The notes: generated from the letters alone by a model not told the origin. A stretch of DNA of 64,000 nt from Natronosalvus hydrolyticus (GCA_025517525.1 JAOPJZ010000006.1:160385-224384); one strand, 5' to 3'. Numbered from the stretch's first letter, positions 44,502 to 54,650 are shown. A program made the numbers and translations.

Positions 44502-47500
44502 AACTCAAGCGACTTCGGCTTCAGAACATCCGGAGTTACGCCGATCAGACCGTGGAGTTCCCTGAAGGGACGATTCTCGTCCACGGCGAGAACGGCGCGG
44601 GCAAAACGTCGCTGTTGATGGGGGTATTTGGTGGCCTCTTCCTCTCGGAGATTCGGAACGTCGGAAACAACTCATTCAAACTGGAGGAGTTCGTCCGCCG
44701 GGGCGAAACGAAGGGTGTCGTCGAACTCACCTTCGAGGTCGACGGTGCCGAGTACACGGTCGAGTGGGAGTTGTACACGACCAGTACTCCCAACGATGCG
44801 ACGCTAACCTCATCGGCACTTTCCGAGGACGTATCCGGGATCGGAAACGTGCGTCGGGAGGTCATTCGGATCCTCGGAATGGACGAGGACGACTTCGCCA
44901 ACTCCGTGTACGTCAAGCAGGGCGAGATCGACCGACTGATTGAGGCGAGTGATCGCGCCGAGATGATCGACGGCCTACTCGGTCTCGACGAGATCGACGA
45001 CCACATCGCGACGATGAAGATGGCCCGTCGAGGGGCCGGACGCGTCGAGGATCGGAACAGCGATAACGCGGCAAGCCGCCGCGAGGAACTCGACGAGAAG
45101 TTCGATCGGGACGAGGACGACTTCGAGGATGAAATCGTCGAGCTAGAGGAAGAGATCGGCGATGTCGAGTCAAGCATCGAGACGGCTGAGGAGTATTTGG
45201 ATGACCTACAGGCCTCTCGTGCCAATTTAGAGTCCGATATTGAGGACTACGAAGACCTCGTCGAACAAAAGCGCGAAACCGAGCGCAAGATCGAAGCAAC
45301 GAAAGAAGACCGGGCGGAGGAGCAACGAGGGATCGAGGAATGCGAAACCACCATCAACGGTCTCGAAAGCGACATCGAGGAGTTAGAGAGTGAGATCGGA
45401 TCGCTTGCCGAACAGATCGATTATGACGTGGAGACGAAAGAGGCGGCCGAAGCTGCCGCCGACGAAGTGCAAGAGGAAGTGCAGTCGGCCTCTGTCGAGC
45501 GCGTCAACCGCGAAAATGAATTGAACAACGCCGAGGAAGAACTGGTGGAACTCGAAGCCGATCTCGACGACGCTCGGGAGACGCTGACGGAGCATCGTGA
45601 AGAGCGAAAGAACCTCGAAGAGCAGATCGAGGAACGGCAATCTGACCTCAATTCCGCCGAAGAAAACCTCTCGTCCGTTATTGATGACCGAAACGAGATG
45701 GCCGTCTCGTTCCTTACCGATGTCGACTCCGAAAGCGACGTTGATGCCGCCACACTCGAGGCCGTCGAAGTTCAACTCGAAACGCTCGAGGACGACCGCA
45801 GCGAAACAGAGACGGCCCTCGCAGAGTACACCACGACGCTCTCCGAACGCGAGGGTGATCTCGAAGACGAACAGGCGGCGTTGGAGGAAGCAGAATCGAA
45901 ATTCGAGGATCGGCGAGACGATCACGAAACACTCCAGAGCGACATCGATGACGCCGAAGAACGCGTCGAACAGTTGAACGGCGAATTCGAGGAACGGCTG
46001 TCGTCACTTGGTGAACGAGCGGACAAACACGAGATCGACGTATCCGCGGAGGAACTCGAAGGAGTAGCCAACGAACGAATTCCCGACCTCTTGGAGGAGG
46101 TCAACGGAGAAATCGACGAGGTCGGAAATCGCATTTCCGCGCTCGAAGAGCGCGAGGAGAGACTGCTCGCCGACATCGAGGAGATGGAAGAACTCGAAGC
46201 GGAGAGCAAATGTCCTCGCTGTAAGCAACCGGTCGACGAGACGCACATCGATGATGAGGTTGCGGAGATCGAATCCGATCTTGAGGCGACGCGAGACCAA
46301 CTGGACGAACGGAAGGCCGAGCACGATGCACTGCGGACACGTAAGGACGATATCGACGACTTTCGCGACGACGTGCTCGATCTCATCGACTTCGGGCGCG
46401 AGGAAGTTGATCCGACCGAGGAGGAACTGTCGGAGCTTCGTGAGCAAGCAGCTGATTTGGAAGAAGAAATCGAGAACGTTGAGTCGGATATCGACGCTCA
46501 CGAGGAATCCATCGCCGATCTCGAGGACGAAATCTCTGACCTCGAAGAGGAGATCGACCGACTCGAAGGAGAGCGGAACGAACTAGAGTCTGCCATCGAC
46601 GCCGGCGAAGAACTCGTCGAGATGTTCGAAACCGTCGAGGAACGGCGCGAACGCGTAGACGACATCGAGGAGGATATCGAGGACTTGGAGGTCGAAATCG
46701 ACGACGTTGAAGCAGACATCGAAGAGGCAGAGGATACCATCGAAACGCTCGAGGCGGACATCGACGAACAAAAGGAGGTCATCGATGAGCGAGAAGCCGC
46801 TCTCGAGGACGCCGAGGAACGGGTCGAAGAACTCGAAGCCCGCAAAGAAACCGTCGCAGAGATCGTCGGTTTGTACAACGAAATCGAGGAGAACCGGTCG
46901 CAAATCTCGGAGAACCAGCGGGATATCGAACATCACCGGGACACGATCGAGAATCTCAACGAGCAACTCGACGATCTTCGCGACCAGCGAGATGACCTCG
47001 AAGAGCAGATTGGCGATACCGACCTCGAAGAGTTGGAAGAAAAGCTCGAAACGGCCAAGGAAAAGATCGACCAGCGGAAACAGACCCGCAACGAGCTACA
47101 GGAGGAAGCACAAGAGCTCCGCGACGAGCGTGCTCGGCTGAAGAACGAACTGTCGAACTTGCGCGAACTGAAGGAGCGAATCGACGAGTTCGAACGCCGA
47201 GCGGAGTGGGCCAACGCAGTCCACGACGAACTAGACGCCGTTCTGAGCACCTACGAGAACGTCAAATCGGAACTCCGGGAGAAATACCTCGCGTACATCA
47301 ACGAGTACACCAACGAAATCTTCCGAGACATCTATCTCAACAGCAGTTACCAGCGGGTGATCATCAGCGAAACCTACGACGAGCGCAGCGACAGTTACGA
47401 CTACGACATCGGGCTGCTTCGGGACGATGGAATGACCGAGGATCCGAGCAACGCCAGCGGCGGCGAGCGGGCACTGGTCAATCTCGCCCTTCGGGCAGGC

Positions 47501-47770
47501 ATTTACAAACTCATCGCCGAACTCGAGGGTGGTGATCGCGGTCGGCTACCGCCATTTATCCTCGACGAGCCGACGACGTTCCTCGATGAAGGACACGTCG
47601 GTCAGCTCGAACAGATGCTGAACACGATCAAGGACTGGGATGTCTCACAGATCATCGTCGTCTCTCACGACGATACGCTCATCCACGGTGCCGACCACGA
47701 ATGCCGGATCGAGATCGATGAGGCGACGAACACCAGCCAAGTGACGATGCGCTCGGCGGGGGCCGACTGA
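44498..47770 (+). CDS. rad50: Rad50-like SMC ATPase
   Basis: 1090 residues. N-terminal Walker A VHGENGAGKTSLLMG (about 28-42), with a Q-loop region VYVKQGEIDRLIEA. Two long acidic coiled-coil arms follow, joined by a zinc hook KCPRCKQPVDE (Cys 572 and 575). The C-terminal ABC signature is NASGGERALVNLALRAG (about 985), then Walker B PPFILDEPTTFLDEGH and the switch His in VVSHDD. All parts of a functional Rad50 are present. It bridges DNA ends and drives Mre11. Confidence 0.95.
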   Translation: MKLKRLRLQNIRSYADQTVEFPEGTILVHGENGAGKTSLLMGVFGGLFLSEIRNVGNNSFKLEEFVRRGETKGVVELTFEVDGAEYTVEWELYTTSTPNDATLTSSALSEDVSGIGNVRREVIRILGMDEDDFANSVYVKQGEIDRLIEASDRAEMIDGLLGLDEIDDHIATMKMARRGAGRVEDRNSDNAASRREELDEKFDRDEDDFEDEIVELEEEIGDVESSIETAEEYLDDLQASRANLESDIEDYEDLVEQKRETERKIEATKEDRAEEQRGIEECETTINGLESDIEELESEIGSLAEQIDYDVETKEAAEAAADEVQEEVQSASVERVNRENELNNAEEELVELEADLDDARETLTEHREERKNLEEQIEERQSDLNSAEENLSSVIDDRNEMAVSFLTDVDSESDVDAATLEAVEVQLETLEDDRSETETALAEYTTTLSEREGDLEDEQAALEEAESKFEDRRDDHETLQSDIDDAEERVEQLNGEFEERLSSLGERADKHEIDVSAEELEGVANERIPDLLEEVNGEIDEVGNRISALEEREERLLADIEEMEELEAESKCPRCKQPVDETHIDDEVAEIESDLEATRDQLDERKAEHDALRTRKDDIDDFRDDVLDLIDFGREEVDPTEEELSELREQAADLEEEIENVESDIDAHEESIADLEDEISDLEEEIDRLEGERNELESAIDAGEELVEMFETVEERRERVDDIEEDIEDLEVEIDDVEADIEEAEDTIETLEADIDEQKEVIDEREAALEDAEERVEELEARKETVAEIVGLYNEIEENRSQISENQRDIEHHRDTIENLNEQLDDLRDQRDDLEEQIGDTDLEELEEKLETAKEKIDQRKQTRNELQEEAQELRDERARLKNELSNLRELKERIDEFERRAEWANAVHDELDAVLSTYENVKSELREKYLAYINEYTNEIFRDIYLNSSYQRVIISETYDERSDSYDYDIGLLRDDGMTEDPSNASGGERALVNLALRAGIYKLIAELEGGDRGRLPPFILDEPTTFLDEGHVGQLEQMLNTIKDWDVSQIIVVSHDDTLIHGADHECRIEIDEATNTSQVTMRSAGAD

Positions 47771-47772
47771 CG

Positions 47773-49053
47773 ATGGACTCCGAAGCTATCGGGGCCGTCC
47801 GGGAGCTGTTCGCGGAGATCGACGCAGCCGTCCCGCGCGACCCCGATGCACAAACTAACCACGCCCGCGAGTTGTTCGAGCTTCTCGCCCTCGAAGGCGG
47901 CGAAGTCGAGGCACTTGGCGAACCGGAATACCAGCGCACCCGGATCGACGAGTTAGGGACGTGGACGGAGGATCCGTGGGACGGCGTGACGTACGGTATC
48001 GATGGCAGTACGACGCGTCCGTTGGAGTACAACAACGGGCTGGTCGTCGATGCCGCCCACGCCAAAACGGCCGTAACCGGGGATACAGCGGATCGAACGA
48101 TCGAACGATCGGGACACATCGCCGGCGTCGCATACCTCGATGACGCCGATACGACGCTTCGATCAAAGACCATCGAAACCGACCACCTTACCGCCAAATT
48201 GGTTCCGTTCCCCGAATCGGCGGAGGAGTTGCAGAATATCTCAAAAGCCGTTTCTGCGGTTGCACAAGGGCTGAGCGAGAGCAAACAGGCGGTCGAATCA
48301 CTTGACGCCGTGGACGGGGCACTGTTCCTCGATGGTTCCGTGCTGCCGTTGGGCATCGCATATTGGCTGCTGCTCGACCACGCCGGCAACCGTTCGCCCG
48401 CCGGAACGTGGGACGTTCCAGCCGAGATCGTCGGCAACTACATCGACGTGATCGACCGGCAGTACGAGCGCGAGCAGCCGGTCATCGGCATCGTCAAGAC
48501 GTCGTCGATGTCGCAGGTGCTCTCGGCGTTGCGACAGAAGTTCGAGCAGCACGACGTTCGAGATGATAGCGGTCGCCTATTGGATGCCCCGTGGGTTCGC
48601 GACCACCAGTTCATCTCGGAGGTGCTTCGCCACAACGACTTGGACTACCTCACGTACACCTCGTGGTTCGTGCAGTGCGGACAGGAGATCAACGGCCAGC
48701 TGTACGAGGTGCTCGAACCGCTCGCCGATCGGCTGGAACACGGCGAGCCGAGCGATTACCGGCGTGCTTTCTGCTACGTACGGCTGCCTCGGGATGGAGA
48801 ACTGTTCCGAATCGAGGCGCCACACCTCATGGTGCAGGACGAGCAGCGCCGGCGAGACATCCAACTGAAGGCCCTGAAAGAGATCGCACAACGACGCGGC
48901 GTACCGCGGGCGATCCATCGCGCTGACCGGATCGCACGCATCAGCCGGGAGAATCGCGACACAATCGAGGAAATGATCGAGCGCACGGAGTCCTCCTACG
49001 ACTACAACTGGGATGGACGCTGGAGCGACCTCACAGACGACACAGACCTATGA
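47773..49053 (+). CDS. nurA: NurA-type 5'-3' nuclease
   Basis: 426 residues, starting two bases after the rad50 stop. NurA marks: TYGIDGSTTRPLEYNNGLVVDAAHAKTAV with the first catalytic Asp; ALFLDGSVLPLGIAYWLL with the second conserved Asp; later PRAIHRADRIARISRENRDTIEEMI. NurA works with the HerA translocase to resect the 5' strand after Mre11-Rad50. The last four bases overlap the herA start. Confidence 0.9.
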   Translation: MDSEAIGAVRELFAEIDAAVPRDPDAQTNHARELFELLALEGGEVEALGEPEYQRTRIDELGTWTEDPWDGVTYGIDGSTTRPLEYNNGLVVDAAHAKTAVTGDTADRTIERSGHIAGVAYLDDADTTLRSKTIETDHLTAKLVPFPESAEELQNISKAVSAVAQGLSESKQAVESLDAVDGALFLDGSVLPLGIAYWLLLDHAGNRSPAGTWDVPAEIVGNYIDVIDRQYEREQPVIGIVKTSSMSQVLSALRQKFEQHDVRDDSGRLLDAPWVRDHQFISEVLRHNDLDYLTYTSWFVQCGQEINGQLYEVLEPLADRLEHGEPSDYRRAFCYVRLPRDGELFRIEAPHLMVQDEQRRRDIQLKALKEIAQRRGVPRAIHRADRIARISRENRDTIEEMIERTESSYDYNWDGRWSDLTDDTDL

Positions 49054-50936
49054 CAGACGACATCGACGACGTACTCGACAACGACCCGTTCGCTGAGGAA
49101 GAGGCAACCGACCAACAGGAGAGAGACTCCAATACACAATCGGAATCGGAGGGGACAGGTGAGCAAGCGGATACAATTCCCGAGGAGAGCGTACCGAGTT
49201 CGTCTGTCGAACCGGGCGAGGGCGAAGTCGGTCACGTACTCGCCAGCGAGGAGATTCGCGTTACTCGAAGCGAGTACAACGTCAACGCGTTCGTTACGAC
49301 GGGGCAACGGGACGAAGTTCGTGTCGGGGACTACGTCCAGATCCCGTATCCGGACGGCAGCGACGAGTTGTTCGCAGTCGTCGACGGACTCCGATACGAG
49401 CCGTACACGGAGCTAGACGACAAATCCGACACGCACAACCAGATCAGCAAACACCGACAGCTGGACGAGTCAGAATTCGTCCTCGTCGCCGAGCTCGAGC
49501 CAATTGCTGTCGTTCGAGACAACGATGACGGCCTCGAACGTGGCATCGTCAACCGCATTCCGAAGCCGAACACGCCGGTCAGCCTCTCTCGCGAGGACGA
49601 GTATCTCAGGACGGGGCTGAACATCCCACACGAGGGAATCTTCGCCGGTTACCTCTCGGTCGGCGGGGACGTGATGAAGATCGACGGCGAGGAGTTCCCC
49701 TACTACATCACGAATCCGGGGATCGATCCCCAGACTGGCGAGGAAGAAGATGGTGAACCAGCAATCTTCCGTCACACGCTCGTAGCCGGGTCGACCGGCG
49801 CGGGCAAAACTCACTACACGAAGAATTTGCTCCGCCAATACGTCGATGGCAAGCGGTATCCCGTCGATGTCGGTCAGGATGAAGATGACCAGCGCAGCCG
49901 ACTCGGTGTCGTTGTCTTCGATCCGGAAAACGAGTACTGGCAGATGCGCGACGACAGCAACGACCTGACGGATGAAGACCGCCGGAAGCTCCGCCAACAA
50001 GAAATCGAGTACGACGGAGTCGATGATCTGGAGGTCTTCATTCCCGAAGTCGACAACACCCGTCCGCCACAAACCGGCGAAAGTCAGTCGCTGACCATCC
50101 CCTTCTCGGTAGTTAAGCGTGAACCCCGTCTCCTGATGCCGTTCGAACAGGGTTCAGACATCACTCGCGGCGCAATCAGGAGCTGTATCGAGGCGTACTT
50201 CGCATGCTTCGACGAGGAAAACAACAGGTGGCCTACGCGCGGCGTTGAATCGCCACGGTACGACGACTTCGTGGAGTTCATAGACGAACACGATCACAGC
50301 GAAAGTCAGCTCCGGGAAGCAAACGAGATCGGGGACGGAACGTGGAGTGCCGTTCGTAGACGCGTCATCAAGCGAGAGTACTTCGACGTGTTCGATACTG
50401 GAATCAATCCGTTCACCGAGATCACCGATCAGCTCTTCCGGGAAGGACGAGTATCCGTCATTCCGACGAGTCACCTCCGCGGTGAACGGGAGTACCTCGT
50501 CGTGCTCTCGATCCTTGCGTACATCATCGAAAACAAGATCGACGACTTCGAAGTCGACCACGCGGTCAAGCGGACGCCGCTTCTGGTCGCCGTCGACGAG
50601 GCTCACAACTACTTCTCCAGCCCCGACAACATCCGCGAGGCCTACATTGTGGGTAGGGCGCGCGAGGCGGTGAAGCAAGGGCGAAAAGATCAGCTCGGAC
50701 TGATGATGATCACGCAGAACCCCGAGGATATCGACGGTGATATCCTAAAACAGACCAACACCAACGTGTTTCTCCATCTCCGCGAGGAGGTCGTCGAGGA
50801 CGTCGCATCGGTTCCCCGTGGTTACAAACGAGATATCCCGAAATTTGGCAAGGGACAGGCAGTCATCAAAGCGCCGGATGTCGAGGCTGTCGAGGTGAAA
50901 GGGCTACCAGACTGCCTTACTCGACACGACAATTGA
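49050..50936 (+). CDS. herA: HerA-type DNA translocase/helicase
   Basis: 628 residues. An acidic N-terminal tail (1-55) precedes the HAS-barrel (about 60-190). Walker A is AGSTGAGKTHYTKNLL (about residues 247-262), Walker B VAVDEAHNYFSSP, and an Arg-rich C-terminal part RAREAVKQGRKDQLGLMMITQNPEDID. HerA hexamers pump DNA and stimulate NurA. It is the last gene of the four-gene repair operon, and faces the minus-strand genes beyond 51 kb. Confidence 0.93.
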   Translation: MTDDIDDVLDNDPFAEEEATDQQERDSNTQSESEGTGEQADTIPEESVPSSSVEPGEGEVGHVLASEEIRVTRSEYNVNAFVTTGQRDEVRVGDYVQIPYPDGSDELFAVVDGLRYEPYTELDDKSDTHNQISKHRQLDESEFVLVAELEPIAVVRDNDDGLERGIVNRIPKPNTPVSLSREDEYLRTGLNIPHEGIFAGYLSVGGDVMKIDGEEFPYYITNPGIDPQTGEEEDGEPAIFRHTLVAGSTGAGKTHYTKNLLRQYVDGKRYPVDVGQDEDDQRSRLGVVVFDPENEYWQMRDDSNDLTDEDRRKLRQQEIEYDGVDDLEVFIPEVDNTRPPQTGESQSLTIPFSVVKREPRLLMPFEQGSDITRGAIRSCIEAYFACFDEENNRWPTRGVESPRYDDFVEFIDEHDHSESQLREANEIGDGTWSAVRRRVIKREYFDVFDTGINPFTEITDQLFREGRVSVIPTSHLRGEREYLVVLSILAYIIENKIDDFEVDHAVKRTPLLVAVDEAHNYFSSPDNIREAYIVGRAREAVKQGRKDQLGLMMITQNPEDIDGDILKQTNTNVFLHLREEVVEDVASVPRGYKRDIPKFGKGQAVIKAPDVEAVEVKGLPDCLTRHDN

Positions 50937-51026
50937 CGGTCTACCTACTCCCTGAAGGATAAATAGACTTTAGCAGACCATCCACACTCAGCACGCTGGA
51001 AAATGCGTCTTGCAGAAACGATTAAC

Positions 51027-51494
51027 TCAGCCTTCAGCGGTTTCGATGGCGTCGTACAGCCCCTCAACGTCGATGTCACGGTCTTTGTTCTGCAACCGAT
51101 TTCGCCATCGACCGTCGTAGTCTCGCGGACTGGCTCCGTCGATCTCGTCTAGCAACAGCGGCAGGTTCGACTCAAAATTCGCCGCAGCGTAGAAGCCGCT
51201 GCCAGCGGCGTGCTCGTCGATGGGATCGCACCCTTCCTCTTCAACCAGCAACTTGACAATCTGGTAGGCGCCCACGGCGGTGTCATCCAAGGACTTGTCT
51301 GCCGGCGGCATCGCACCCTGTTGCTCGTACGTGCGCTCGATTTTGTCGATCTTTTCTACGACTTCCTCACCCCACGGCGCAGCGACCTCCCGAGCGTAGC
51401 TCGGCATCAGGAGGCTCCGCGGGTCGACGGTTTCCATCAGGTGATTGACGGCCTCTACCTTCGATTCGAATCGGTTGAGGTTAGGTTTCGACAT
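51027..51494 (-). CDS. Uncharacterised 155-aa acidic protein
   Basis: MSKPNLNRFESKVEAVNHLMETVDPRSLLMPSYAREVAAPWGEEVVEKIDKIERTYEQQGAMPPADKSLDDTAVGAYQIVKLLVEEEGCDP..., mostly helical. I recognise no family. It is convergent with herA, with a 90-base spacer. It may belong to the defence island as a small accessory protein, but nothing beyond position supports this. Confidence 0.55.
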   Translation of the reverse strand: MSKPNLNRFESKVEAVNHLMETVDPRSLLMPSYAREVAAPWGEEVVEKIDKIERTYEQQGAMPPADKSLDDTAVGAYQIVKLLVEEEGCDPIDEHAAGSGFYAAANFESNLPLLLDEIDGASPRDYDGRWRNRLQNKDRDIDVEGLYDAIETAEG

Positions 51495-51893
51495 TGCATT
51501 TCTTCCGATGCCCCTCCTGACTTAAATGGTTCTGCGTGAGTACCCTCATTAGCAGGCCGAATAAGTCATCATTCTGTAAATCGAGTGGTGGCTGGTATAG
51601 AGAACAAAAAAGAACGCTCTTGTGAAGAACATTGTTGATGTATAGCTGGCGGTGTTCAGATAAGGATTGAAAGGTGAGGCGGTGCGTTTTCAAAGTGATC
51701 CATGCCCGAAATGGGGAGCTGTATCAACGATCTCTCACAGAAGAGCGACAAGCCAATTTAACAATTGGCAATTTTAGAGCACATATTCTACGCTTTGAAT
51801 TTCTCCCGCACCAAATTTTGGTAGTTATTCCACTATTTTAGCCAAGAGCCTAAAATTATATGGCCTTTGAGATAGAATACTGGGTCGGTTACA
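51495..51893. other. AT-rich intergenic region
   Basis: 399 bases with clearly lower GC than the rest of the window. A TATA-like AAAATTATAT at about 51851-51860 lies some 35 bases before the start at 51894. No repeat or RNA gene is recognised. Confidence 0.4.
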
Positions 51894-52184
51894 ATGGCAG
51901 AAGACGGACTCGTCAAAACGCTAAAGAAAGTCAAAGAGGGGGATTATATAACGGTTACAACAGTCGATGATATGAAACTTTCAGGTGAGGTTGACCATAC
52001 TATGGAACAGCCGCTTTGCTGTAAATTTAAGGCAGACGATAAAACAAAAGAAAGAGTGAATCCGGATATGCAAAGGATAGACTTGGTGAAACAAGTAGAC
52101 GGAGGCCCTGTCGTAATAACTTCGGGAGATGTTCCTGAGTTGTACAGTGAGGTTGAAAAAATAGTGATTGAGAACAGCGTTTGA
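51894..52184 (+). CDS. Low-GC orphan protein, possible small beta-barrel
   Basis: 96 residues: MAEDGLVKTLKKVKEGDYITVTTVDDMKLSGEVDHTMEQPLCCKFKADDKTKERVNPDMQRIDLVKQVDGGPVVITSGD.... The order of strands around GDYITVTTVDDMKLSGEVD recalls Sm/SH3-like small barrels, but this is only an impression. The gene is much poorer in GC than its surroundings, a sign of recent transfer. The dispersed repeat copy B follows directly. Confidence 0.5.
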   Translation: MAEDGLVKTLKKVKEGDYITVTTVDDMKLSGEVDHTMEQPLCCKFKADDKTKERVNPDMQRIDLVKQVDGGPVVITSGDVPELYSEVEKIVIENSV

Positions 52185-52200
52185 TTCTGAAGTCGCTCTT

Positions 52201-52340
52201 CTGGCGGAGATTGTTGATACAGAATCCTCGTACAGATCTGGAATGATGACCTGCTTTCAGAAGGGTTCTCCGACCGGTTTTCAGATCACTGGGACTCTCT
52301 CAGAATCTCAAGAGGGCTCGCCATCAACAATGTGCTACAC
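52201..52340. repeat. ~140-bp dispersed repeat, copy B
   Basis: Homologous to 18281-18420: GGAGATTGTTGATAC at the left, AGAAGGGTTC in the middle, CAAGAGGGCTCGCCATCAACAATG at the right, with the same 104-105 base distance between the short inverted ends. On the minus strand it reads MCSTLLMASPLEILRESQ and stops, so it is not coding. The remaining spacer up to 52523 shows nothing further. Confidence 0.65.
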
Positions 52341-52523
52341 ATGGGCGAAAAAGAAAGAGATGACCTTGTGTAGAATACCTACGATTTAGCCCACCTACCG
52401 ATGTTTTAGAGAAACCAGATTTCCACAAATTACGTCGTCTCTAACAAATCTATTGTAGAACAAATTCCGGGTCTTAACTGCAAGATTAGAAGCAAGGGAT
52501 ACTACTGCCGGAAGCGGGATCAT

Positions 52524-54650
52524 CTACCCTAACAATCGGCCGAGAAGACCGCTTTTAGATGTCGATTCTCCTGCTTCATCAAGATCGATCCAATCGTGGA
52601 AGTCATCCGGGTTCTTGATGATGACCGTGCGACCGCTCTTTTCGGGCCGCATCTTCGTAGGTAGGGTCTTGCGATAACTGTACAGCTCGTGGGGTTCGAG
52701 GTCGAAATCCGCGATCAGCTGATCCTCGCGACGCTCGAACTCAACGTCACCGCGGTCGTACGCTTGTCGCCACTTCCGCTTCCCGATGTTGTACTCCCGA
52801 TTCGCTGGCTGCCGCGGAAAGTATCGAGGAGGTTCTCTCCCGGCTTGGTCGTAGAAATCGAGGAAGATTTGTCGCACGTCGTCAACGGTTCCGCCGGCGT
52901 CTGCGTACATCTCGTCGTGGAGAATGCGTCGAGAAACGTACGAGAAGATGGGATTTCGGACACCGAGTATGGTGTTGAGATCCTTTTGAGCCTCGTAGAA
53001 ACCCTCATCTTCCGGATTCGATGGGAACGCAACGTCGAAGTGCAACATCTTCGCGCGATTTCGGAACCAGTCGTTCGGACGCGAGTCGTTACTCGTGAAG
53101 ATGATTGTCGGGTAGCCGACGTCGTTCGAGGGATGCCACGAGTCCTGCCAGAAGTTCCGTAGCGTATCGATTCGCTCAATCTTCTGCTTCGAGATGTCTG
53201 AGACGACGTACGGAAAAACCGTGTCGATGTTCCGCAGAGAGCGAATCTGGTTCTTCCCCACGTCGTCAGCGTCGGCGCCGCCTCGCACAAGATCGTCGGA
53301 GATGAGTCGTAGAACGAATTCCGAGAATTTGTCCTTGCCGGCGTCGGATTCGCCGAAGATGTAGAGGTACTGGAGTGCGTTGTCGAGAGTGACGCTCCCG
53401 AAGAACTGACGGGCGTACAGATTGACGAACGGAGCCCACAGACCGTAGAGGATCCCCTCGTACATGTGGGCCTTCACCGCCCGCGGATTGTTCGTCTCGC
53501 CCCACTTGTCGATCGTTTCGACGTAGTTCTCAATGTTCGTGAGAGCAGCGTCGATAACCTCGGAATCGGGATCGTGATCGGCGGTCAGAATGCGGTGGTG
53601 TTCGCCGTGTTGGAGGTGGACGCGTCCGTTCTCCTCGTCGACCCACATCTTCGGTATGTCATATCGCGTCTGTAGGTAGTTTGTGTAGCCCTCGATGGGG
53701 GTGGTGATCGCATCAGAACCAACATCCGCTCCTCGACGCTTGAGATCGGTCTTCATCTGGTCGACGTAGCCATCGCTCTCGTAGCCCTGTGTCGAAAGCG
53801 TGATCGTGTATTCGGGGGTTTTGGCAGCCGTGATCCCCTCTGAGGCGTCATCATTCGCCTCAGTTCCCGAGCCCTCACTCTGTTTATCGTTGGTCGGCTC
53901 TACTTCCTCGTGTTGAATCGTGACGACTTCGTCCGCTTCCTCGTCGTCGTCCGTCACGCTGACGACTTGATCGACTTCGTTCCCAAGTTCCTCTAGCTCC
54001 TCACCGACATTCGAATGAATCTCGCCCTGTTCGGAGAGCTGCGTGTCTCTGTTGTCAATCCACAACTCAATGCGGCGCTCTTTCTCTTCTTCGTCGTCGA
54101 GTTGTTCCAACTTCTCGGCCAAGTCCTCCATGAACACCTTGTCCGCATATCGGTCACGATGATCGTTGATCCACTGCTGGAACTGCTGATCGAGTTGTGA
54201 ACCGACCTCGGTTTCGAACACGACGACACTGTTGGTCTGGTTCTTCCAGCTGTTGTATGAGAGGTTGGCGCTCCCCGAGATGAGCGTGACGCGTTCGTCT
54301 TCCTTGACGATTCGATAGAGTTTGGAGTGGACGACCTTTCGGTTTTTCAGTCGGACGATCAGCTTCTCTTCTCGGTAGTAGCGTTCGAGTTGTCTGGCGA
54401 CCGTTGCGTCATCGACTGACGACTGGTATTCTTCGCGGTTACCGACGAGTACATCCATGGTCTCCAGCTTCGAGTCTTGCTGGTCGAACAGATCGAGGAG
54501 CAGTTCGGGCGACTCGCAGTAGGTGACGGCGTCAATATGGACGGCGTCCTCGAAAAAGCCGGTGAATGAGTCCCAACTCTTCACCGTTTGCCACTCCATC
54601 TCGGCCGCATTCCCGAACCCTCCCAAGTTGATAGATGTCGACCAATCCAT
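52524..54650 (-). CDS. PLD-nuclease / P-loop ATPase fusion protein
   Basis: 708 residues. N-terminal phospholipase-D-like unit: VVHSKLYRI (H108, K110) followed by LISGSANLSYNSW (126-135), a single HKD motif, so the active enzyme would be a dimer. A charged, disordered linker (~185-280) follows. The C-terminal part has LQYLYIFGESDAGKDKF (P-loop-like 431-442, with Asp in place of the usual Ser/Thr after GK), FPYVVSDIS (Walker B-like) and PTIIFTSNDSRP (sensor 1-like). This resembles SF3-type or primase-associated AAA+ ATPases. Last gene of the PglZ operon, 58 bases after the helicase. Confidence 0.7.
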   Translation of the reverse strand: MDWSTSINLGGFGNAAEMEWQTVKSWDSFTGFFEDAVHIDAVTYCESPELLLDLFDQQDSKLETMDVLVGNREEYQSSVDDATVARQLERYYREEKLIVRLKNRKVVHSKLYRIVKEDERVTLISGSANLSYNSWKNQTNSVVVFETEVGSQLDQQFQQWINDHRDRYADKVFMEDLAEKLEQLDDEEEKERRIELWIDNRDTQLSEQGEIHSNVGEELEELGNEVDQVVSVTDDDEEADEVVTIQHEEVEPTNDKQSEGSGTEANDDASEGITAAKTPEYTITLSTQGYESDGYVDQMKTDLKRRGADVGSDAITTPIEGYTNYLQTRYDIPKMWVDEENGRVHLQHGEHHRILTADHDPDSEVIDAALTNIENYVETIDKWGETNNPRAVKAHMYEGILYGLWAPFVNLYARQFFGSVTLDNALQYLYIFGESDAGKDKFSEFVLRLISDDLVRGGADADDVGKNQIRSLRNIDTVFPYVVSDISKQKIERIDTLRNFWQDSWHPSNDVGYPTIIFTSNDSRPNDWFRNRAKMLHFDVAFPSNPEDEGFYEAQKDLNTILGVRNPIFSYVSRRILHDEMYADAGGTVDDVRQIFLDFYDQAGREPPRYFPRQPANREYNIGKRKWRQAYDRGDVEFERREDQLIADFDLEPHELYSYRKTLPTKMRPEKSGRTVIIKNPDDFHDWIDLDEAGESTSKSGLLGRLLG

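Noticed and set aside
44545..47250. Long antisense open frames opposite rad50
   Set aside because: They are Ser- or Arg-rich shadows of the acidic coiled-coil codons on the plus strand, lack any domain, and overlap a gene with all Rad50 motifs.
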